A stretch of DNA of 59,120 nucleotides from Niveispirillum sp. (lineage in GTDB: Bacteria; Pseudomonadota; Alphaproteobacteria; Azospirillales; Azospirillaceae), in NCBI RefSeq assembly GCF_017996735.1, contig NZ_JAGOGJ010000032.1:1-59120 (forward strand), given 5' to 3'. The notes under the pieces were generated by a model. It saw only the letters and a program-made list of their open reading frames with translations, did no database searches and was not told the origin of the DNA. Below are positions 24,754-33,353 of the stretch, piece by piece. Position numbers and translations under genes: made by a program. The first letter of the stretch is position 1, and every line of letters starts with the position of its first letter.

Positions 24754-24797
24754 TCCCTCACCCTCCCGAACGCGCCAGCGTTTGGGAGGGTGAGGGA
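24754..24797. repeat. Palindromic element (CCCTCACCCTCCC family), copy 2
   Basis: Arms TCCCTCACCCTCCC (24754-24767) and GGGAGGGTGAGGGA (24784-24797) are perfect 14-bp complements around an inner GAACGC/GCGTTT hairpin. It starts 13 bp after the kdgK stop codon and matches the outer arm of the element at 17084-17207. Confidence 0.75.
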
Positions 24798-24809
24798 GCA
24801 CCGGCGAAA

Positions 24810-25829
24810 TCACCGTTTCACATCCAGCCCTTCCTCATTCACCAGACTCATCACATCGGCGACCGACACCAGATTGGCATCGCCCGGAACCGAATGTTTC
24901 AGTGCGGCTGCGGCCGTGGCGAAATTGATGGCCTGATCCGCCGCCCAGCCCTTGTCCAGCCCATGGATCAGGCCGGCGGCAAAGGCGTCGCCGCCGCCGA
25001 TACGGTCCACGATGCCGTTCAGCTTGTAGGTGCGGGAATAATGCACCCGGTGATCACGGGCGGCGACCCGGCCCGTCAGTTCCTGATGGTCCACATCGTG
25101 ATGGCTGCGGATGGTGGAGGCCAGCCATTTCAGCCCCGGCCAGGTCTTGAAGGCCAGCTCCGCCGCCGCCAGGAACCGTTCCGACAGGGGCGTGCTGTGG
25201 AAGTCGGCGCCCAGGATCAGGGCGATATCGCGTTCATTCCCGAACATCAGATCGGCGCAGGCGGCCAGCTTGGCGAACACGGCCGGCGCATCGCCGACCC
25301 GGTCGGCCCACAGCTTGGCGCGGTAGTTACAGTCGAAGGAGACCTTGACGCCGGCCGCCTTGGCCGCCGCGGCCGCGGCCAGCACCGCCTGTTCGGCCTG
25401 CTCGCTGACGGCGGGGGTGATGCCGCCGACATGCAGCCATCCGGCGCCTTCCAGCAATTTCGGCCAGTCATAGGTTGCGGCATCGGTCACGGCGAAGGCC
25501 GATCCGGCGCGGTCATAGATGATTTCCGACGGGCGCTGCATGGCGCCAACGGTCAGGAAATACAGACCCATGCGGCCATGGTGCATCTGGATGCCGCGCG
25601 TGTCGATACCGTGACGGCGCAGTTCGCCCCGGCAGGCCTCTCCGATACCCTGGTCGGGCAGGGTGGAGACAACGGCGGCATCCCAGCCGAAGCGGGCCAG
25701 AGACACGGCCACATTGGCCTCCGCCCCGCCGAACGTGACGTCCAGATGCGGGCTTTGCAACAGCAGCTCCCGCCCCGGCGCCGTCAAGCGCATCAGCAAT
25801 TCACCAAAACATACGATACGCCCGGTCAT
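24810..25829 (-). CDS. kdgK: 2-keto-3-deoxygluconate kinase (PfkB family)
   Basis: 339 residues. It begins GRIVCFGELLMRLTAPG, has the ribokinase-fold FGGAEANVAVSLARFG segment, and the PfkB C-terminal signature with catalytic Asp, DRIGGGDAFAAGLIHG. The N-terminal GELLMRLTAP and the uronate context identify the KDG kinase subgroup. It phosphorylates KDG to KDPG, the substrate of the eda product encoded 3.3 kb away. It is divergent from the TonB receptor with two shared TGACACCGGT operators in between. Confidence 0.92.
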   Translation of the reverse strand: MTGRIVCFGELLMRLTAPGRELLLQSPHLDVTFGGAEANVAVSLARFGWDAAVVSTLPDQGIGEACRGELRRHGIDTRGIQMHHGRMGLYFLTVGAMQRPSEIIYDRAGSAFAVTDAATYDWPKLLEGAGWLHVGGITPAVSEQAEQAVLAAAAAAKAAGVKVSFDCNYRAKLWADRVGDAPAVFAKLAACADLMFGNERDIALILGADFHSTPLSERFLAAAELAFKTWPGLKWLASTIRSHHDVDHQELTGRVAARDHRVHYSRTYKLNGIVDRIGGGDAFAAGLIHGLDKGWAADQAINFATAAAALKHSVPGDANLVSVADVMSLVNEEGLDVKR

Positions 25830-25921
25830 CGACCCTACTCCCCTTCAACCTCGAACCCACCTGGTGCGGGATTTGTGCCACATCCTGTGACGAACTTGGA
25901 CAATTCAATGCAAAAACGTAT

Positions 25922-25935
25922 TGCCACCGGTGTCA
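25922..25935. promoter_or_regulatory. LacI-type operator O2 (TGCCACCGGTGTCA), kdgK / TonB receptor
   Basis: Its reverse complement carries the exact TGACACCGGT decamer. Located 93 bp upstream of kdgK. Confidence 0.7.
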
Positions 25936-25955
25936 GATACGATCATTAATGGACC

Positions 25956-25969
25956 TGTCACCGGTGTCA
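25956..25969. promoter_or_regulatory. LacI-type operator O3 (TGTCACCGGTGTCA), kdgK / TonB receptor
   Basis: Nearly perfect palindrome, again with TGACACCGGT on the minus strand. The centre is 34 bp from that of O2, close to three helical turns, so two repressor dimers would sit on one face of the DNA. Confidence 0.72.
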
Positions 25970-26098
25970 ATGCAACCCGGCGCCAACCGCCGGCATAAAG
26001 ACCTAAATCGTTCGTCCTGCCCTTCCCCCTGCCTGCCGGTTCCGGCTGCGGGACGGATGCGTGCGGCCAGAACGATAAAACCGAAGGGGATGGAAACA

Positions 26099-28987
26099 AT
26101 GAAGAAGTTTGCGGGTACGCCTTGCATTCGCCGCCGGCTGGCCGGCGCCTCGGCCATGGTTCTGCTGGCCGGCCTTATCCCTGCCGGCGCGCAGGCCCAG
26201 GATGCCGCGCTCGAAGAGATCGTGGTCACGGGCTTCCGTGGCTCGCTGGCTAGCGCCATCAACAAGAAGCGCAACGAGAACGACATCGTCGATGTCATCA
26301 ATGCCGAAGATATCGGCAAGTTCCCGGACACGAACCTGGCCGAATCGCTGCAGCGTATCCCCGGCGTCTCCATCGACCGCGATGGCGGCGAGGGCCGTTC
26401 CATCACTGTGCGCGGCCTGTCCTCCACCTTTACCCGCGTGCGGCTGAACGGGCTGGAAGCGCTGGCTACCACCGGCGGCAAGGACGGGTCGGGCGGCGCC
26501 AATCGTGGCCGCGGCTTCGACTTCCAGATCTTCGCGTCCGAACTGTTCAACAGCCTGACGGTGCGCAAGTCGACCTCGGCCCAGACGGAAGAAGGTTCGC
26601 TGGGCGCCACCGTCGACCTGCAGACGGCGCGGCCCTTCGACTATAACAAGTTCGTTTTCTCGGCTTCCGGCAAGATCGGTTACAATGACCTGTCCAAGTC
26701 GAAGGACCCGCGCGGCACCCTGCTGATCTCCGACACGTTTGCGGATGGCAAGATCGGCGCTTTGTTCTCCGTCGCCTATTCTGAGACCAACCGTCTGGAA
26801 GAAGGCTCCTCGACGGGTCGCTGGGAACGCGGCATCGACACGATCGGCAACGTCCCCACGACCGGCGCGAATGCCGGCAATGGCAGCGCCACGTCGAACT
26901 TCCTGTTCGGCGGCGGCGGCGTCAGCAACACGCCGGGCAACCGCGCCCTGCCGGAGCAGTCGGCCTGGCACCCGCGCATTCCGCGCTATGGCCGCCTGGA
27001 TTACGACCAGGAGCGCCTGGGCTCCACCGCGGCCTTGCAGTTCCAGCCGTTCGAGACGACGCGCATCACGCTGGACGGCCTCTATGCCAACCTGAAGGGC
27101 ACGCGCCAGGAACAGTATCTGGAAGCCATCTCCTTCAGCCGCAACACCGGTGCCGGCGGCATGGGGGGCACCACCGTGACCCAGGCCACCTATGATGATC
27201 TGGGCAATCTGATCAAAGGTACCTTCAACGGCGTCGATATCCGCACCGAACAACGCCGCGACCGTCTGGAGACGGAGTTCTTGCAATATTCTGTGGGCTT
27301 GGACCAGGAATTCACCGATACGATCCGTTTCAAGGGTCTGGCCGGCTGGTCTTCCTCCAAGCAGGACAACCCGGAGCAGACGACCCTGTCGCTGGAAGCC
27401 TACAATGTCCAGGGCTACAGCTATGATTATTCCGGCGACAAAAACCTGCCCGCCTTTAATTACGGGTTCGACGTCACCAACCCAGCCAACTATATTTTCA
27501 GCCCGTCGACCCGTCTGGTCCGCAACGGCACCATTCTCGGCGACCAATCGCTGATCCGTATCCGTCCCAACAAGACCGACAATGATTTCCAGACCCTGCG
27601 CGGCGAGTTCGAGTGGGATGCCCAGGATTGGGTGACCCTGAAGGCGGGGCTGGCCCATAAGGATTATAAGTTCGAGACGCAGGAATGGCGCCGCTACGGC
27701 ACGCTGGATGCGATTCAAGGGTCTGGCAACCTGACCGAGGCGGCGGTGGCCCTGCCGGCCGGCACGAATCTCGCCAGCCTGACGGAACTGGTTTCCGGCT
27801 TTGGCCGTAATCTGGATGTCCCGACCGGTACGCCGACTTCCTGGATCGTACCTTCGATCGACAAATTCGAGGAATTGCTGGGCTTTTACTGCAACTGCGT
27901 CAACCAATATGGTGACTTCCGGGTGGCCAAGGACGGCCAGGGCGCCATCGGCAATAACCGCAATGCCCGTGAACGCAGCCTGAGCGCCTTTATCCAGGCT
28001 GATTTCAATACCGAGTTGGGCGACATGCCGTTCCGCGGCAATGTCGGCCTGCGCCAGGTGAAGACCAAGCTGACCTCCACCGGTTATGTCGGGACGACGC
28101 TGGTCACCAAGAAGCGCGACTATACTGACACGCTGCCGGCCATCAACCTGTCGCTGGAGCCGATTGACGATTTCCTGGTCCGCTTTGGGGCAGCCAAGGT
28201 GATGTCGCGTCCCGACCTGCCCAACCTGACCCCCGGCGGTTCAATCACCAATGCCAGCCAGACCATCAGCGTCGGCAATCCGGATTTGAACCCGATCCGC
28301 GCCAATACGGTCGATCTCTCCTTTGAATGGTATCCGGAGAAGGAGACGCTGGTAACGGTCGGCTTCTTCTACAAGGACATCAAGAGCTATATCCAGAACA
28401 TCTCCGAGCAGATGACCTTCGCCGAAACGGGCTTGCCGGAGAGCCTGCTGGCCAACAACAACCGACCTGACACGACCTTTACCGTCACCCGTGCCGCCAA
28501 TACCAATGGCGGCCCGCTGAAGGGTTTCGAAATCAGCCTGCAGAAGCCGTTCACCTTCCTGCCGGCGCCGTTCGATGATTTCGGCGGTATCGTCAACTTC
28601 ACCTATGTGACGTCCGACATCGACTATCGCGTCGGCACCCGCACCGTGCGGGAGCCGTTGGTCGGTCTGTCGCCCAAGTCGTTCAATGCCACCCTCTATT
28701 ATGAGAACGACGATTTCAGCGCCCGTGTCTCCGGCTCCTTCCGTGATGAGTATCTGACACAGATCTCACCCGGCAATGCCAACGACATCCGTGGCAAGGC
28801 CTCAACCTTTAACCTGGACTTCTCAGCCAGCTATAATTTCTCCGAGCAGATCTCGGTGACGTTCGAGGCCATCAACTTGACTGACGAGTTCGACGAGCGC
28901 TGGGTCGGTACCAGCGAGCGCCAGAATTCGGAAGAGTATGTGCATTACGGCCGCCAGTTCTTCCTGGGTGCCAAGTACAAGTACTGA
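26099..28987 (+). CDS. TonB-dependent outer membrane receptor, probable pectin/oligogalacturonide importer
   Basis: 962 residues. Signal peptide (RRRLAGASAMVLLAGLIPAG, cleavage near AQAQD), TonB box EEIVVTGFRGSL, plug domain (INAEDIGKFPDTNLAESLQR, then IPGVSIDRDGGEGRSITVRG), and a 22-strand barrel ending FFLGAKYKY with terminal Tyr. The plug wording is that of the large carbohydrate receptors of Caulobacter and sphingomonads. ATG at 26099 is preferred over 26090 because AAGGGG lies 9 bases before it. Two operators shared with kdgK and eda 185 bp downstream link it to uronate use; the exact ligand is inferred. Confidence 0.9.
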   Translation: MKKFAGTPCIRRRLAGASAMVLLAGLIPAGAQAQDAALEEIVVTGFRGSLASAINKKRNENDIVDVINAEDIGKFPDTNLAESLQRIPGVSIDRDGGEGRSITVRGLSSTFTRVRLNGLEALATTGGKDGSGGANRGRGFDFQIFASELFNSLTVRKSTSAQTEEGSLGATVDLQTARPFDYNKFVFSASGKIGYNDLSKSKDPRGTLLISDTFADGKIGALFSVAYSETNRLEEGSSTGRWERGIDTIGNVPTTGANAGNGSATSNFLFGGGGVSNTPGNRALPEQSAWHPRIPRYGRLDYDQERLGSTAALQFQPFETTRITLDGLYANLKGTRQEQYLEAISFSRNTGAGGMGGTTVTQATYDDLGNLIKGTFNGVDIRTEQRRDRLETEFLQYSVGLDQEFTDTIRFKGLAGWSSSKQDNPEQTTLSLEAYNVQGYSYDYSGDKNLPAFNYGFDVTNPANYIFSPSTRLVRNGTILGDQSLIRIRPNKTDNDFQTLRGEFEWDAQDWVTLKAGLAHKDYKFETQEWRRYGTLDAIQGSGNLTEAAVALPAGTNLASLTELVSGFGRNLDVPTGTPTSWIVPSIDKFEELLGFYCNCVNQYGDFRVAKDGQGAIGNNRNARERSLSAFIQADFNTELGDMPFRGNVGLRQVKTKLTSTGYVGTTLVTKKRDYTDTLPAINLSLEPIDDFLVRFGAAKVMSRPDLPNLTPGGSITNASQTISVGNPDLNPIRANTVDLSFEWYPEKETLVTVGFFYKDIKSYIQNISEQMTFAETGLPESLLANNNRPDTTFTVTRAANTNGGPLKGFEISLQKPFTFLPAPFDDFGGIVNFTYVTSDIDYRVGTRTVREPLVGLSPKSFNATLYYENDDFSARVSGSFRDEYLTQISPGNANDIRGKASTFNLDFSASYNFSEQISVTFEAINLTDEFDERWVGTSERQNSEEYVHYGRQFFLGAKYKY

Positions 28988-28996
28988 TGAGGCGTG

Positions 28997-29024
28997 GCCG
29001 CCCCGGTGCGCGCACCGGGGCGGC
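28997..29024. repeat. Perfect 28-bp palindrome after the TonB receptor
   Basis: GCCGCCCCGGTGCG (28997-29010) is followed directly by its reverse complement CGCACCGGGGCGGC. No T-run; it may protect the 3' end of the receptor mRNA or slow RNA polymerase. Confidence 0.6.
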
Positions 29025-29118
29025 AGCTCCAACCCTGCCGCATTGCCGGCGGGAGTGGAAACCGGTGGCAATGTGCTGGCGCCTCCGGTATTGCGTTGAC
29101 CTCCTGTTCCGAACTCAC

Positions 29119-29150
29119 AACGGCCCCTCCGGACATGGAGGGGCCGTTTT
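29119..29150 (+). terminator. Intrinsic terminator or attenuator before eda
   Basis: AACGGCCCCTCC (29119-29130) pairs perfectly with GGAGGGGCCGTT (29137-29148), then TTTT. It ends 21 bp before the eda start, so read-through would be needed for receptor-eda co-transcription. Confidence 0.8.
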
Positions 29151-29171
29151 CCTGTTGATTGGAGCCCGATC

Positions 29172-29807
29172 TTGAATATCCAGGCCTTCACCCTTCTGCT
29201 GAAAAGCTCGCCCGTCATTCCCGTTCTGACCATCGACAAGGTGGAGGATGCCGCCCCGCTGGCCGTGGCGTTGAAGGCGGGCGGGTTGTCCGTGGTGGAG
29301 GTGACGCTGCGCACGCCGGCTGCGCTGGACGCCATCACCGCCATGAAACGCGCCGTGCCGGGCCTGATCGTCGGCGCTGGCACCATCCTGAAGCCGGCGG
29401 ACCTGGATGCGGCCATGTCGGCGGGGTCGGACTTCATCGTGACGCCGGCCACCACCCGGGCGCTGGTGGCGCCGCTGAAAGCCTGTGGTGTACCCGTGAT
29501 CCCCGGCGTGGCCACGCCCAGCGAGGTGCTGGAGCGGCTGGATGACGGTTTCGACGTGCTGAAGCTGTTCCCGGCGGAGCAGTATGGCGGGGCCGCTACC
29601 ATCGCGGCCCTGGCCGGCCCCCTGCCGCAGGCCCGTTTCTGCCCCACGGGCGGCATCGGCCGCGACAAGGTCGCCTCTTATCTGTCGTTGAAAAATGTCG
29701 TGGGGGTCGGCGGCTCCTGGATCGCCACCAACAAGCAGATCGCCGAGGGCGACTGGGCCGGCATCACCGAGAATGCCCGCGCGGCAGTCTCTTTCGGGGT
29801 AGTCTGA
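29172..29807 (+). CDS. eda: KDPG aldolase (2-keto-3-deoxy-6-phosphogluconate aldolase)
   Basis: 211 residues. VIPVLTI at the start, VEVTLRTPAAL with the catalytic Glu, VGAGTI, PGVATPSE, the Schiff-base lysine in FDVLKLFPAE, and FCPTGGI at the phosphate site are all present. It cleaves KDPG to pyruvate and glyceraldehyde-3-phosphate, the last step of both Entner-Doudoroff and galacturonate pathways. The start is TTG at 29172, with GGAG 7 bases upstream; no nearby ATG fits the conserved N-terminus. Confidence 0.95.
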   Translation: MNIQAFTLLLKSSPVIPVLTIDKVEDAAPLAVALKAGGLSVVEVTLRTPAALDAITAMKRAVPGLIVGAGTILKPADLDAAMSAGSDFIVTPATTRALVAPLKACGVPVIPGVATPSEVLERLDDGFDVLKLFPAEQYGGAATIAALAGPLPQARFCPTGGIGRDKVASYLSLKNVVGVGGSWIATNKQIAEGDWAGITENARAAVSFGVV

Positions 29808-29897
29808 ACGGGAGAAGCGGCCCGGAAGGGGTAAGCCTGGAACCAACGGCGGGTTGTGATCGTTCTGCGTACATCCAACAACAAGGAGGATGCTACC

Positions 29898-30425
29898 ATG
29901 AAAACGCTTCTCGGCACCGCCGCCCTGGCACTGGTTCTGGCCCATGCCGGTCCGTCCCTGGCCGCCCCTTCCGATGGTGAGGTCGCTGCCTTCCGTCAAG
30001 CCAAGGTTTCGCTGACCCAGGCCATCGCCCAGGCGGAAAAGCAGGGCAAGGCGGTTGGTGTCGATTTCGATACCAAGGAAAGTGTCGGCCTGTACCAGAT
30101 CGACATCGTGTCGGGTGAGACCGTGACCCGCTGGGACGTGGACGCGTCCAATGGCAAGATCGCGTCGGCTGACAAGCAGACGCTCGCCACCTGGGTCCAG
30201 AAGATGGGCGCGGGGATCGAGCCGGGTGAATTGACCGCGTCGGCCACCAGCTTGGCCCAGGCCATCGGCATCGCCGAGAACAAGGCCGGTGGCAAGGCGA
30301 TCGAGGCCGATGTCGAACATTCGGACAACCGCCTGACCTATGAGATCGAGGTACTGAACGGCACCACCACGCGGACGGTCCGGGTGGATGGCGCCAGCGG
30401 CCAGGTTCTGGCCGACAAGAGCTGA
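29898..30425 (+). CDS. Secreted PepSY-domain protein
   Basis: 175 residues. A Sec signal peptide (MKTLLGTAALALVLAHAG, cleavage near SLAAP) is followed by two PepSY-like repeats: VSLTQAIAQAEKQGKAVGVDF with YQIDIVSGETVTRWDVDASNGKI (in pieces), and SLAQAIGIAENKAGGKAIEAD with TYEIEVLNGTTTRTVRVDGASGQVL (in pieces). PepSY domains often inhibit proteases or chaperone periplasmic partners. The start is certain from AAGGAGGA 9 bases before the ATG. Its relation to the uronate genes on either side is unknown. Confidence 0.85.
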   Translation: MKTLLGTAALALVLAHAGPSLAAPSDGEVAAFRQAKVSLTQAIAQAEKQGKAVGVDFDTKESVGLYQIDIVSGETVTRWDVDASNGKIASADKQTLATWVQKMGAGIEPGELTASATSLAQAIGIAENKAGGKAIEADVEHSDNRLTYEIEVLNGTTTRTVRVDGASGQVLADKS

Positions 30426-30433
30426 TCCGGGCA

Positions 30434-30464
30434 ATACCAAGGTCAACAGGCTTGACCTTGGTAT
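30434..30464. repeat. 31-bp perfect palindromic element ATACCAAGGTCAA-N5-TTGACCTTGGTAT
   Basis: 13-bp perfect arms with a 5-base loop, directly downstream of the PepSY gene. Same architecture and near-identical ends as the TACCATCGGTCAA elements at 43359 and 47410, so it appears to be a diverged family member. Confidence 0.6.
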
Positions 30465-30479
30465 CCGCGCCGACACGAG

Positions 30480-30537
30480 TATAAGCGGGGGAGGGGCCAA
30501 GGGCGATCCGTTGCCCCGACGCCCACCCCCGCTTATA
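30480..30537. repeat. Long-loop inverted repeat at the pectate lyase 3' end
   Basis: TATAAGCGGGGG (30480-30491) and CCCCCGCTTATA (30526-30537) are perfect 12-bp arms. The right arm includes the pectate lyase stop codon. Probably a structured mRNA end between convergent genes. Confidence 0.55.
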
Positions 30538-31903
30538 ACCCGTTCAGATACTCCTCCAGATTGGTGTAACCGTCCCCGTCTCGATCGGCCGTCCCATCCA
30601 TCGGGTCGGCGGGGTTCAGGCCCCGGGTTCGTTCCCAGGTATCGGGCATGCCGTCGCGGTCTGTATCGGTGGGCGCCTCGCCGCCCGTCAGAACGGGCCA
30701 GCCACCCACATCATCCTGGCTGTCGATGATGCGGCCCTGGCCCATGGACACACCGGCCATGATACGGTCATCGACACTGTCCCGCACCGGCCCCGCACCC
30801 GCCCTGGCCAGCACGGCACGGAAGGCGGCGTCCGCCGGTTCCGTCGTGGTCGGGGCCATGGGGATGGGCGCGGATTGGCGATAGCCATCGGCCTGCACAC
30901 CCGTTACCAGCGACCAGGGATCGGCCGGTTCGGCATGGTTCATCCAGTTGCCGGCGAACCACGCCCGCGCCACGGGGCTTTTTTCGTCAAAGGCGTGGGC
31001 ACCGGCGGAGTTCGGGCCGGGCACGTAATAATTATTCACGAAATTATAGGCGGTGACGGCGTCGGTATCAGCATTGTAGCCGGATGCCCCGCCCTTGCCC
31101 GTGCCCTTCCAGTTGAAGAAGACATTGTTGCGGAAATCCATGAAGGCGCCTACCGGGTCGACCGTCTGGTTTTCGAAATTGCCGGGGCGCGGCATGCGGG
31201 CCGTATGGCTGGCCCAGAGATTATGATGGAAGGAATAGCGTGAACCGAAGGAGCCGCGCGCCAGCGTGCCATAGCCATGGTCGCCCTTGGCATGCACTGA
31301 TTTGTTCAGGCTTTCGGCGATCACCGACCATTGCACCGTGACATTGTCCAGCCCCGTCATGCCCTCCTTCCACTTGAAGGAGACCGACAGGCTTTCATCG
31401 GTCGACCAACTGGCCGAGACATGGTCCAGGATGATGTGCTTGCCATCAAAGATGGTGATGGCGTCGGCCTCCTGCGCCGATACGCTGCCCAGGCGGGAGC
31501 GGACATGGCGGATCACGACATGGCTGGCGGCCACCACCAGTGGATAGTCGCGCAGGCTGATGCCGCCACCCGGTGCCGTCTGTCCCGCGATGGTGATGAA
31601 GTCGTTGCGGATGGTCAGGTTGGATTTCAGCCGGATCGTGCCCGATACGGCAAAAACCACGGTGCGCGGACCCTTGGCCTTTACCGCCTCACGCAGGGTG
31701 CCCGGCCCGTCATCCTCAAGGCTGGTGACGATGAATACCCGGCCGCCGCGTCCCCCCATGGCAAAGGCGCCGGCCCCTTCCGCCCCCGGAAAGGCCGGAA
31801 TGGCGGCCGGTGCCACGTCGCGGCCAATGGCGCCGGCAGGGGCGGCGGACAGCAGAGCCAGGGCGGGCAGCAAGATTGACAGAATGGGGCGGCATATCGA
31901 CAT
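30533..31903 (-). CDS. Secreted pectate lyase, PL1-like, with calcium-repeat C-terminus
   Basis: 456 residues. Signal peptide (ILSILLPALALLSAAPAGA). The mature protein begins AFPGAEGAGAFAMGGRGGRV and shows the parallel beta-helix pattern of polysaccharide lyase family 1: TLREAVKAKGPRTVVFAVSG (repeat-like turn), NDFITIAGQTAPGGGI, VIRHVRSRLG, DHVSASWSTDESLSV. The C-terminal ~45 residues hold thrombospondin-3/EF-like calcium motifs (DTDRDGMPDTWE, DRDGDGYTNLEEYL). It should cleave polygalacturonate by beta-elimination outside the inner membrane. A TGACACCGGT operator is 62 bp upstream, next to the divergent lacI-type gene. Confidence 0.88.
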   Translation of the reverse strand: MSICRPILSILLPALALLSAAPAGAIGRDVAPAAIPAFPGAEGAGAFAMGGRGGRVFIVTSLEDDGPGTLREAVKAKGPRTVVFAVSGTIRLKSNLTIRNDFITIAGQTAPGGGISLRDYPLVVAASHVVIRHVRSRLGSVSAQEADAITIFDGKHIILDHVSASWSTDESLSVSFKWKEGMTGLDNVTVQWSVIAESLNKSVHAKGDHGYGTLARGSFGSRYSFHHNLWASHTARMPRPGNFENQTVDPVGAFMDFRNNVFFNWKGTGKGGASGYNADTDAVTAYNFVNNYYVPGPNSAGAHAFDEKSPVARAWFAGNWMNHAEPADPWSLVTGVQADGYRQSAPIPMAPTTTEPADAAFRAVLARAGAGPVRDSVDDRIMAGVSMGQGRIIDSQDDVGGWPVLTGGEAPTDTDRDGMPDTWERTRGLNPADPMDGTADRDGDGYTNLEEYLNGL

Positions 31904-31964
31904 GGGCGCGCTCTCCCTTTCTCATGGTGCGGCATCGTTTCACGTGCCGTCTTTACTCTTGCCC

Positions 31965-31978
31965 TGACACCGGTTACC
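31965..31978. promoter_or_regulatory. LacI-type operator O4 (TGACACCGGTTACC), pectate lyase / lacI-type gene
   Basis: Identical over 14 bp to O1 at 20296. It is 62 bp upstream of the pectate lyase start and 175 bp upstream of the divergent LacI-type regulator, so it could serve both control of the lyase and autoregulation. Confidence 0.75.
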
Positions 31979-32152
31979 ATCAATGTGGCGGCTCAGCAAA
32001 TGAAAAGGCGACGCCGACGCCGGTCACCCTTATTCCTGGCCGTCACCGTTTAGGGGTTGCGCCTTTGTGGCGCACAGTGCAGTACAGTCGTTATTGTCCC
32101 CCTGGTGGACAATCAATGCCGATAACGCATAAATGATGGGACCGCGCCGTCC

Positions 32153-33247
32153 ATGCCCCGTACCCGCACCGCAGACACCGACACAGACGCCGCCAACAAG
32201 GTGGAGGCCCCCCGGACCTATGTCTGGGACCTGAAGCGCCGGCCAACCATCAATGATGTGGCCCGTCTCGCGGAAGTGTCGAAAAAGACGGTGTCGCGCG
32301 TCATCAACCAGTCGCCCCTGGTGAATGAGGAAACGCGGCAGAAGATTGCCAAGGTGATCGACGATATCGGGTATGAACCCGATCCGCAGGCGCGGGGTCT
32401 GGCGTCTCAGCGTTCCTTCCTGCTGGGCATCATCTATGACAATCCCAACAGCCAATATGTGGTGAATGTCCAGGCGGGCATCCTGGAGGCCTGTCGCAAG
32501 AGCGGGTTCGAGCTGGTGGTGCATCCCTGCATCCGCACCAGCCCCACCTATATGAAGGAGATGCGGCAATTCGTGGAGCGGCAGAAGCTGGATGGTGTCA
32601 TCCTGCTGCCGCCCTTGTCGGAAGATGACGCCCTGGCCACGATGCTGACGGAGATCGGCTGCCGCTTCATCCGCGTGGCCTGCGTGCCGCTGGATGTCGC
32701 CGCCCATCTGGTCGTGTACGAGGATTACAAGGGGGCCGCAGAGGTGGCGGACCATCTGGTGGAACTGGGCCATCGTCGCATCGGCTTCATCGCCGGTACG
32801 CCGCAATATAAATCAGCCCAGGAACGGCGCCGTGGTTTCGCCGACGGTCTGGCCCGCCATGGGTTGAGCCTGGACCCCGAACTGTATGTGCAGGGCGCCT
32901 ACACCTTTGAAAGCGGCCAGGAATGTGCCGAAAAGCTGCTATCCATGAAGAACCCGCCGACGGCCATCTTCGCCTGTAACGACGAGATGGCGGCCGGGGT
33001 CTATCGCATCGCCTATCAGAAGGGGATCGCCATTCCCCAGCAACTGACCGTCGTCGGCTTTGACGACAGCCAGTTGGCCCTGCGCATGTGTCCCGCCCTG
33101 TCCACGGTACGCTCCCCCGTCCGTGATATGGGCCGCACGGCGGCGGAAAAGCTGATCCAGCGGATCGCCCAGCCCGACGCCAAGCTGCGGGAAACCATTT
33201 TCCAGCCGCATCTGGTGGTGCGCGAAAGCAGCGGGCCGGCGCGCTAA
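32153..33247 (+). CDS. LacI-family transcriptional regulator, probable regulator of the pectin/galacturonate regulon
   Basis: 364 residues. After an unusual ~25-residue hydrophilic extension comes the LacI HTH (PTINDVARLAEVSKKTVSRVI) and hinge (GYEPDPQARGLASQRS), then the periplasmic-binding-protein-like sensor domain (LLGIIYDNPNSQY, GHRRIGFIAGTPQY, AIFACNDEMAAGVYRIAYQ, TVVGFDDSQLALRMCP). LacI-type repressors bind even-symmetry sites with central CG; the recurring TGACACCGGT palindrome, one copy of which is in this gene's own upstream region, is the obvious candidate. The inducer is likely a uronate or a 2-keto-3-deoxy intermediate. Shine-Dalgarno is weak (GATGGG). Confidence 0.9.
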   Translation: MPRTRTADTDTDAANKVEAPRTYVWDLKRRPTINDVARLAEVSKKTVSRVINQSPLVNEETRQKIAKVIDDIGYEPDPQARGLASQRSFLLGIIYDNPNSQYVVNVQAGILEACRKSGFELVVHPCIRTSPTYMKEMRQFVERQKLDGVILLPPLSEDDALATMLTEIGCRFIRVACVPLDVAAHLVVYEDYKGAAEVADHLVELGHRRIGFIAGTPQYKSAQERRRGFADGLARHGLSLDPELYVQGAYTFESGQECAEKLLSMKNPPTAIFACNDEMAAGVYRIAYQKGIAIPQQLTVVGFDDSQLALRMCPALSTVRSPVRDMGRTAAEKLIQRIAQPDAKLRETIFQPHLVVRESSGPAR

Positions 33248-33288
33248 CGGCCTGTAACGCGCGGCCGGCGCTGTCAGTGCGCTTGTCT

Positions 33289-33302
33289 GGAAACCGGTGT
33301 CA
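33289..33302. promoter_or_regulatory. LacI-type operator O5 (GGAAACCGGTGTCA) upstream of the hydratase gene
   Basis: Reverse complement TGACACCGGTTTCC, one base from O1/O4. It is 52 bp before the hydratase start and 42 bp after the lacI-type stop, indicating a separate regulated promoter. Confidence 0.68.
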
Positions 33303-33353
33303 TCATAAGATCGCCGCCCGAAAACCTGTTTCCAAACCTCCAGGAGCCTTCCG

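Larger units (their letters stand above)
24445..24809. other. Spacer between aguA leader and kdgK
   Basis: About 365 bp that hold a possible 31-codon gene on the minus strand (24544-24639) and the second CCCTCACCCTCCC palindrome (24754-24797). No larger gene is supported. Confidence 0.5.

Noticed and set aside
25949..26098. In-frame N-terminal extension of the TonB receptor
   Set aside because: It would run through the operator region and place the signal peptide far inside the protein; the ATG at 26099 with AAGGGG upstream gives a normal signal peptide.
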